Shown here: positions 6,508 through 11,289 of the stretch, one piece after another
Position numbering within the stretch: position 1 is the stretch's first letter
How the letters are laid out: each line of letters opens with the position of its first letter
NCBI GenBank assembly: GCA_002329255.1
Contig: DCTL01000012.1
Coordinates: 1-11,289 of the forward strand
DNA: 11,289 nucleotides
Direction of reading: 5' to 3'
Source of the DNA: Patescibacteria group bacterium UBA1441
Lineage (GTDB): Bacteria; Patescibacteriota; Minisyncoccia; Minisyncoccales; UBA1441
The notes under the pieces: generated by a model
Told to the model about the DNA's origin: nothing
Databases searched by the model: none
Seen by the model: the letters and a program-made list of their open reading frames with translations, nothing else
Program-made: the position numbers and the translations under genes

Positions 6508-8145
6508 ATGTCCAAAGTTACAAAGACTATTTTAATTTTATTACTTATGGCTACCCTGATTCTGACGGTTGTTATCTGGTGGCTTTATCAGCGTAATGTT
6601 GCTTCACGAGCGGATATTTTAATGGAGTTAATTGCTCCAGAGTCGGTCGTGGTTGGGCAACCGATTGAGTATATTTTAAGAATTAAAAACCAAGGTAACT
6701 TTGCTTTATCAAATGCCGAATTGATGTTTGAATTCCCACGTCATGCTCAGCCTATTGAGCCTGCCCAGGATATTGTTCGGCAAGGGCTTGAACAAGATAT
6801 TTATCCGGGGCAAGAACAACAGTTTACTTTTCAGGCCAGGGTTTTTGGTCAAGAGGAAGAGGTTTTAACAGCCAAGGCTCGTCTCGACTATCAAATTGAA
6901 GGATTGCGTGTTTATTATAGTGCTGATACTTCGGCGACGACTTCTATTGCCGAAGTTCCTTTAACGCTAGAATTTAGCTTGCCTCAAACGGCTGCCCCCG
7001 ATCAAGATTTTCAATTCTCATTAAATTATTTTTCAGCTCTTGATGAAACTTTAGAGAACGTTGGTATTCGATTCGCGGCCACTCGTGGGTTTGAACTCAA
7101 GGAAAGTTCTCCCGCTGGCACCGACGAAGCGGGCGAATGGCAGATCCCGTTTTTAGTTTCTCAAGACGGTGGACGAATTCGTTTAACTGGTCAAGCTGGA
7201 GCTGATGTTCCAGAGGTTGTTTTAAGCGCTCAACTTGGAGTCTGGACTGATCAAGGTTTTGTTCCAATAAAACGAATCAGCCGGAAGCTTGAAGTTTCCG
7301 AAGCCCCTCTCCGTCTCTCTATGCAGATTAACGGATCTTTCGATTACGTCGCCAATCCGGGTGACTCTCTCCATTATCAAATCTATTTTCGGAATATAAC
7401 TGAGCGTCCGCTAGAGAATCAGTTTCTAACGATTTATTTAAAGGGCGATTATTTTGATCTGGACAGTCTTCGAGTGACTCAGGGAACTTATCAGCCAGGA
7501 CACGATTCCATTCTTTGGGATTGGAGAGTTATTCCAGAGTTAAGATTTTTGGACCGCGATGAAGAGGGGCAAGTTGATTTTTGGATTGATCTAAAAGATG
7601 ACTGGCCAATACGAAGTCTGAGTCCACAAGTTGAAATTGAAGTTGAGGTGGGTAGTATGCGCAATGTTTTTGCAACCAAGATTAATTCTCAGCTTTATTT
7701 AACACAGCAGGTTTACGCGGGGAGTGAATTTTTCACCGACCAAGGGCCAATCCCCTTACAACTCAGTCAAACAACCTCCTATACTGTTTTTTGGGAATTG
7801 ACCAATACTTATAACGCGGTGGATGATATTTGGGTTGCCATTGATCTACCTCCAGAAACGATGTTTGCTGATTATATTTTTCCGGTTGAGGAGTATCAGA
7901 ATCTGACTTTACAGGATGACGGTCGTCGACTAGTTTGGTCGGTTGGTCGATTAGAGCCGGAACAGCAAGCCATTCTAGCCTTTCAGTTAGTGGTACAGCC
8001 GCAGAGCCTGGAGGCCTTAGAAAGTCCGTTAATTGGTCCAGCTGAGGGCCGCGGTCGTGATCTCTGGAGTAATCAAATTTTGTCTTTTGGTGCTCTAGAA
8101 GTGCGAGAAGTAAGCCAAATGCCAGAAGAAAGTCCATTTAATTAA
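6508..8145 (+). CDS. Membrane-anchored, cysteine-free beta-sandwich protein of unknown function
   Basis: Family not recognised with certainty. Residues 7-29 form one hydrophobic helix (ILILLLMATLILTVVIWWLY) after a basic start (MSKVTK), so the remaining roughly 515 residues should face outward. The ectodomain is beta-rich with at least three segments resembling DUF11/CARDB-type Ig-like domains: about 45-135 (VVGQPIEYILRIKNQGNFAL), about 280-385 (NPGDSLHYQIYFRNITERPL), and about 419-505 (LSQTTSYTVFWELTNTYNAV ... LEPEQQAILAFQLVV). Each shows the pattern 'property of linkage, then strand, N-x-G or N-T, strand', usual in these adhesin-like folds. A further beta-rich stretch, 150-270, may hold a fourth. 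It contains no cysteine and is acidic. No lipobox, sortase motif or C-terminal anchor is visible. It sits between recO and glyS, 9 nt upstream of the glyS ATG. Envelope scaffold or adhesion are possible roles; neither is shown. Confidence 0.8.
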   Translation: MSKVTKTILILLLMATLILTVVIWWLYQRNVASRADILMELIAPESVVVGQPIEYILRIKNQGNFALSNAELMFEFPRHAQPIEPAQDIVRQGLEQDIYPGQEQQFTFQARVFGQEEEVLTAKARLDYQIEGLRVYYSADTSATTSIAEVPLTLEFSLPQTAAPDQDFQFSLNYFSALDETLENVGIRFAATRGFELKESSPAGTDEAGEWQIPFLVSQDGGRIRLTGQAGADVPEVVLSAQLGVWTDQGFVPIKRISRKLEVSEAPLRLSMQINGSFDYVANPGDSLHYQIYFRNITERPLENQFLTIYLKGDYFDLDSLRVTQGTYQPGHDSILWDWRVIPELRFLDRDEEGQVDFWIDLKDDWPIRSLSPQVEIEVEVGSMRNVFATKINSQLYLTQQVYAGSEFFTDQGPIPLQLSQTTSYTVFWELTNTYNAVDDIWVAIDLPPETMFADYIFPVEEYQNLTLQDDGRRLVWSVGRLEPEQQAILAFQLVVQPQSLEALESPLIGPAEGRGRDLWSNQILSFGALEVREVSQMPEESPFN

Positions 8146-8154
8146 TTTTTGATT

Positions 8155-9498
8155 ATGAGCGAAGAAAATTTAATGAAAGAAATTGTTTCGCTGCTTAAGA
8201 GACGGGGCTTTGTCTACCCTTCTTCGGAAATTTACGGGGGTTTTGGCGCTAGCTACGATTATGGACCATTAGGAATAGAAATGGCCAATAATATTAAAAA
8301 TCTGTGGCGAACTGATGTCATTCGGGCTCATTCGCAAGTGGTTGAAACCGACGGAGCCATTATTCTTAATCCGCGAACCTGGGAGGCTTCCGGCCATTTG
8401 GGGAGTGGATTTGCTGATTCATTGGTTGAATGCCAGAAGTGTCATCATCGGTTTAAAGAAGAGGAGGTCGAAGATCGTCGCTGTCCTGATTGCGGAGGTA
8501 CGACAACTGAACCACGAAGCTACAATCTAATGATGAAGACTTTTATTGGTCCTCTCGAAAGTACCCAGAATCAGGCTTATCTTCGACCAGAAACTTGTCA
8601 AAGCATCTTTCTCGACTTTCGATTAGTAGCCGACTCTATGCGACTGAAATTACCTTTTGGTATAGCTCAAATTGGAAAGTCTTTTCGGAATGAAATAAAT
8701 CCCAAGAATTTTCTTTATCGTCAAAGAGAATTTGAACAGATGGAGATGGAGTGGTTTACGGTAGAATCTGAAACAGATAAATGGTTTGAATATTGGAAGG
8801 AGAGACGTCTAAAGTGGTATCTAGATCTTGGTCTGAATAAGGAGAATTTACGATTGTTCGAAGTCCCCAAGTCAGAAATGGCTCATTATGCTCGCCGAGT
8901 AGTGGATGTGGAATATAAATTTCCCTTCGGTTGGCACGAGATTGAGGGAATCCATAATCGGGGAGATTTTGATTTAAGTAATCACTCTCAACATAGCGGT
9001 CGAGAGTTGAATTATAGTGACAATGATCATCCAGAGGCTTTCTATCCACACGTTATTGAAACTTCTGCCGGAGTAGGCCGATTAATGTTAGCTTTCATTT
9101 GTGATGCCTATCAAAAAGTAAGTGGCGGACGAGGAGAACAAAGTCAGCGTAGCGAAGAAGTGGTGATGCAATTATCATCTCGATTAGCTCCGATTGAAGT
9201 AGCGGTTTTGCCGCTGATGAAGAAGCCGGAATTGACCAATAAAGCCAAAGAAATCTTTGAACAGTTAAAGTTTTCTTTTCGAATTCAATATGATGAAACT
9301 GGTTCAATCGGCCGACGCTATCGTCGCCAAGATGAAATTGGAACTCCTCTAGCCGTAACTATTGATTATGATAGCCTGGAACAAAATGATGTCACCGTTC
9401 GAGATCGAATTTCCATGAAGCAGACCCGGATAGCGATTGAAAAGCTACCTTTAGTTTTGAGGCAATTTTTAAATGAAAGCCAATTTAATGAAAGTTAA
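8155..9498 (+). CDS. glyS: Glycine--tRNA ligase, single-chain alpha2 type (class II)
   Basis: Charges tRNA-Gly; the homodimeric form found in archaea, eukaryotes and many bacteria, not the alpha2beta2 GlyQ/GlyS pair of E. coli (the symbol glyQS is also used). Seen: RRGFVYPSSEIYGGFGASYDYGPLG near the N-terminus; a zinc-ribbon insertion with C93, C96, C110 and C113; YLRPETCQSIFLDF (usually YLRPETAQGIF); motif 2 FGIAQIGKSFRNEINP followed by FLYRQREFEQMEMEWF; EIEGIHNRGDFDLSNHSQHSG; motif 3 VIETSAGVGRLMLAFICDAY (usually EPSxGxxR); then the anticodon-binding domain from PIEVAVLPLMKK to the end. The 447 residues are normal. ATG 8155 was preferred to the TTG at 8149 two codons upstream; ATG 8173 is also possible. 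No Shine-Dalgarno sequence. Its 3' end overlaps the peptidase gene by 26 nt. Confidence 0.96.
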   Translation: MSEENLMKEIVSLLKRRGFVYPSSEIYGGFGASYDYGPLGIEMANNIKNLWRTDVIRAHSQVVETDGAIILNPRTWEASGHLGSGFADSLVECQKCHHRFKEEEVEDRRCPDCGGTTTEPRSYNLMMKTFIGPLESTQNQAYLRPETCQSIFLDFRLVADSMRLKLPFGIAQIGKSFRNEINPKNFLYRQREFEQMEMEWFTVESETDKWFEYWKERRLKWYLDLGLNKENLRLFEVPKSEMAHYARRVVDVEYKFPFGWHEIEGIHNRGDFDLSNHSQHSGRELNYSDNDHPEAFYPHVIETSAGVGRLMLAFICDAYQKVSGGRGEQSQRSEEVVMQLSSRLAPIEVAVLPLMKKPELTNKAKEIFEQLKFSFRIQYDETGSIGRRYRRQDEIGTPLAVTIDYDSLEQNDVTVRDRISMKQTRIAIEKLPLVLRQFLNESQFNES

Positions 9499-10762
9499 TC
9501 GACATCAATTTAAAAACGGACTGAAACTGATTACAATTCCCCGGCCGGGAACTAAGGCTACAGCTTTGTTTGCTTTTGCTGGTACAGGCTCGGGTTATGA
9601 GTCGAAAGAGTCGGCTGGAGTCTCGCATTTTCTAGAACACTTAATGTTTAAAGGTACTCTTCGGCGACCAACTCCATTAGCTGTTGCAGAAACAATTGAT
9701 TCGGTTGGTGGGGTTATGAATGCTTTTACTGGTCGAGAATATACGGGCTATTTTGCTAAAGTTAATGCTCGTCATTTTGATACGGCGCTAGATTGGCTTA
9801 GTGATATTTATTTAAATGCTAAGCTATCTGAGGATGATATTAATCGAGAGAAGGGTGTTATTTTAGAAGAATTAAATATGTATCTGGATACCCCAATGCA
9901 ATATGTCGAGGAGCTCTGGTATCACCTTCTCTATGGAAACCATCCGTTGGGGCAAGACATTATTGGTACGCGAACCAGTATTCGACGAATGAATCGTCGC
10001 CAACTACTAGATCATCGCCGCACCTATTATCATGCGGGCAATACAACGGTGGTTGTGGCAGGACGGATTGACCCCTCTTTGGATGTTGTTCAAAAAGTTG
10101 GCCAAGCTTTTTCCACTATTCCGGTCCGAAAGAAGAAGAAGGCGGCCCCGCCTCTTCAGGAAAAACAAGTTCGGCCTGGTCTCAAGATTCAATCTAAGAA
10201 AACTGATCAGACTCATTTCTGCTTGGGAGTACGAGGCTATTCTCTGCGTCATCAAGAGCGATTTCCGCAAGCGGTATTGGCCGCATTACTCGGTGGCAAT
10301 ATGAGCTCTCGTCTTTTTTCACTAATTAGAGAAAAAAGTGGGTTAGCTTATTATGTTCGTACCTCATCGGATACCTTAAAAGATGCTGGCTTTTTAATGA
10401 CTCAAGCTGGAGTTGATAACCGGCGAGCCGATCGGGCGATTGAACTTATTCTGTCGGAATATCAAAGGGTTAAAGAAGAGCCAGTGCCAACGGCTGAACT
10501 TCAAAAAGCCAAAGAGTATCTTAAAGGAGTTCTTTGGTTATCACTAGAAAATGCTGAAAATTTAGCCAGCTATTATGCCCAGTATGAGGTTTTGGGTATA
10601 AAACCAATGACTCCCGAAGAGATTTGCCGAAAGATCGATCAAGTTGATGCTTCTTCGATACAGAGATTGTCTCGGAAAATATTCCAAAATCAGAATCTTA
10701 ATTTGTCGTTAATTGGACCAGCGGAAGAAAATCAATTTAACAAAATATTGAAAATAGCGTAA
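9473..10762 (+). CDS. M16 family zinc metallopeptidase (processing-peptidase-like)
   Basis: Zinc peptidase of the pitrilysin/mitochondrial processing peptidase family. Seen: inverted zinc motif HFLEH (H52, E55, H56) with the third ligand E133 in EKGVILEELNMY, exactly the H-x-x-E-H-x76-E spacing; N-terminal half NGLKLITIPRPGTKATALFAFAGTG; linker; and C-terminal half with GGNMSSRLFSLIREKSGLAYYVRTSSD, containing the conserved R/Y-type segment. The 429 residues match the two-domain bacterial forms. No signal peptide or membrane helix is seen, so it should act in the cytoplasm or leave by an unusual route; the substrate is unknown. No second M16 gene is adjacent, so a homodimer is likely. Two starts are possible: ATG 9473 (weak GAGG ten bases upstream) and ATG 9488, whose product MKVNRHQFKNGL aligns better with family N-termini. 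It overlaps glyS. Confidence 0.94.
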   Translation: MKANLMKVNRHQFKNGLKLITIPRPGTKATALFAFAGTGSGYESKESAGVSHFLEHLMFKGTLRRPTPLAVAETIDSVGGVMNAFTGREYTGYFAKVNARHFDTALDWLSDIYLNAKLSEDDINREKGVILEELNMYLDTPMQYVEELWYHLLYGNHPLGQDIIGTRTSIRRMNRRQLLDHRRTYYHAGNTTVVVAGRIDPSLDVVQKVGQAFSTIPVRKKKKAAPPLQEKQVRPGLKIQSKKTDQTHFCLGVRGYSLRHQERFPQAVLAALLGGNMSSRLFSLIREKSGLAYYVRTSSDTLKDAGFLMTQAGVDNRRADRAIELILSEYQRVKEEPVPTAELQKAKEYLKGVLWLSLENAENLASYYAQYEVLGIKPMTPEEICRKIDQVDASSIQRLSRKIFQNQNLNLSLIGPAEENQFNKILKIA

Positions 10763-10765
10763 AAT
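10737..10765 (+). promoter_or_regulatory. Sigma70-type promoter for the AI-2E family gene
   Basis: TTAACA (10737-10742, 5/6 to TTGACA), 17-bp spacer, and TAAAAT (10760-10765, 5/6 to TATAAT); the -10 box contains the peptidase stop codon. Predicted start near 10772, leaving about 11 nt of leader and no Shine-Dalgarno sequence. A weaker overlapping alternative, TTGAAA (10748) with TAAATT (10771), would give a leaderless mRNA. Confidence 0.65.
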
Positions 10766-10782
10766 AGAACTAAATTCAGATT

Positions 10783-11289
10783 ATGGAAAAAGATCAACCA
10801 ACTTATAATTTAGATTTGTCCTGGCGAACAATTGTTAGGGTTGTTTTTACTATTGCTCTGATTTTTTTGCTTTTCGTTTTGAGAAATCTGTTGGTTAGTT
10901 TCATTTTTGCTTTAGTTCTGGCGGTTTTACTTAAATCATCAATTGTTTTCTTTTACCGACGGGGTTTGCCTTACTGGGCGGCGGCAGTTTTAACTTATGG
11001 AATCGTCTTCGGTTTATTTGCTGTATTGCTTTACTTAAGCATTCCGCTGATTTTTGCCGAAGTTAAAAATTTAGCAGTAGTCCTGCCCGGTTACTTGGAA
11101 CAAGTTGGGCCTTTCTTCTCATCCATCGGCTTCGAGATTAGTGCCTTTGGGGAATGGGCTCAAGAGAGTCTCTTGCCTCGAGCTCCGGAGAATATTCTAC
11201 AGGCCCTGAGTTCGGTGATGGGTGGGCTGGCCAATACCGGTTTTGTCATTCTGATGGCACTCTTTATCTCTTTAGAGAAAAAAGGAGTG
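10783..11289 (+). CDS. AI-2E family (PerM/TqsA-like) membrane protein, 3' end beyond window
   Basis: First 169 codons of a multi-pass membrane protein; the frame is open to the window edge. Hydrophobic helices at about 17-33, 36-57 and 64-91, then a soluble stretch (about 92-145) and the start of another helix at about 148-164. The order of two close helices, the short basic YRRGLPYWAAAVLTY turn, a third helix, then an amphipathic region with LPGYLEQV matches the AI-2E/UPF0118 family, whose members export autoinducer-2 or act in cation/proton antiport. Substrate cannot be told from this part, and AI-2 transport is not implied in a reduced-genome organism. Starts MEKDQ at the ATG 10783, preceded by its own promoter overlapping the M16 gene. 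Likely to extend a further 170-200 residues. Confidence 0.85.
   Translation, partial: MEKDQPTYNLDLSWRTIVRVVFTIALIFLLFVLRNLLVSFIFALVLAVLLKSSIVFFYRRGLPYWAAAVLTYGIVFGLFAVLLYLSIPLIFAEVKNLAVVLPGYLEQVGPFFSSIGFEISAFGEWAQESLLPRAPENILQALSSVMGGLANTGFVILMALFISLEKKGV

Noticed and set aside
7763..8137. 124-codon open frame on the minus strand inside the surface-protein gene
   Set aside because: It lies antisense to a gene with clear membrane helix and beta-domain pattern, its own translation has no recognisable domain, and there is no promoter for it.
1..11289. CRISPR arrays, insertion sequences, phage genes or defence systems
   Set aside because: No spaced direct repeats, transposase or integrase motifs, or defence-type domains were found; all long stretches are occupied by the housekeeping genes listed.
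1..11289. Alternative genetic code (TGA as glycine)
   Set aside because: smpB, recO and the tmRNA tag end at TGA at the expected protein lengths.

Overview
The window looks like a chromosomal segment from a reduced-genome bacterium, most likely of the Candidate Phyla Radiation (Patescibacteria, possibly Parcubacteria-like). This is inference from four things: very tight gene packing with overlapping starts and stops, almost no Shine-Dalgarno sequences, a short arginyl-tRNA synthetase, and an archaeal/eukaryote-like (type 2) isoleucyl-tRNA synthetase. No rRNA is present to confirm it. TGA is used as a stop (smpB, recO, the tmRNA tag), so the code is the standard bacterial one and not the TGA=Gly code of Gracilibacteria.

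Layout. Positions 1-609 (minus strand) hold a trans-translation module: smpB followed, two bases after its stop codon, by the 5' part of ssrA (tmRNA), which runs off the left edge. A 41-bp near-perfect dyad at 617-657 separates smpB from the rightward genes and carries back-to-back extended -10 promoters that give leaderless or almost leaderless transcripts. Rightward come argS (671-2227), ileS (2227-5730) and recO (5708-6439), joined by 1-nt and 23-nt overlaps and probably one operon. A short gap with a TATAAT box precedes a second group: a membrane-anchored, cysteine-free beta-sandwich protein of unknown function (6508-8145), glyS (8155-9498) and an M16 zinc peptidase (9473-10762). A separate promoter overlapping the end of the peptidase gene precedes an AI-2E-family membrane protein (10783 to the right edge, incomplete).

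Functionally the window is dominated by translation: three aminoacyl-tRNA synthetases (Arg, Ile, Gly) and the ribosome-rescue pair SmpB-tmRNA, accompanied by one recombination protein (RecO), one peptidase and two envelope proteins. The outstanding feature is ileS: an apparently intact histidine phosphatase domain of about 190 residues, with all expected catalytic residues, is spliced in frame into the synthetase between the return from the editing domain and the second half of the catalytic core. Other points of interest are the symmetric divergent promoter, the smpB-ssrA junction and predicted tag peptide, and altered HIGH motifs in both class I synthetases.
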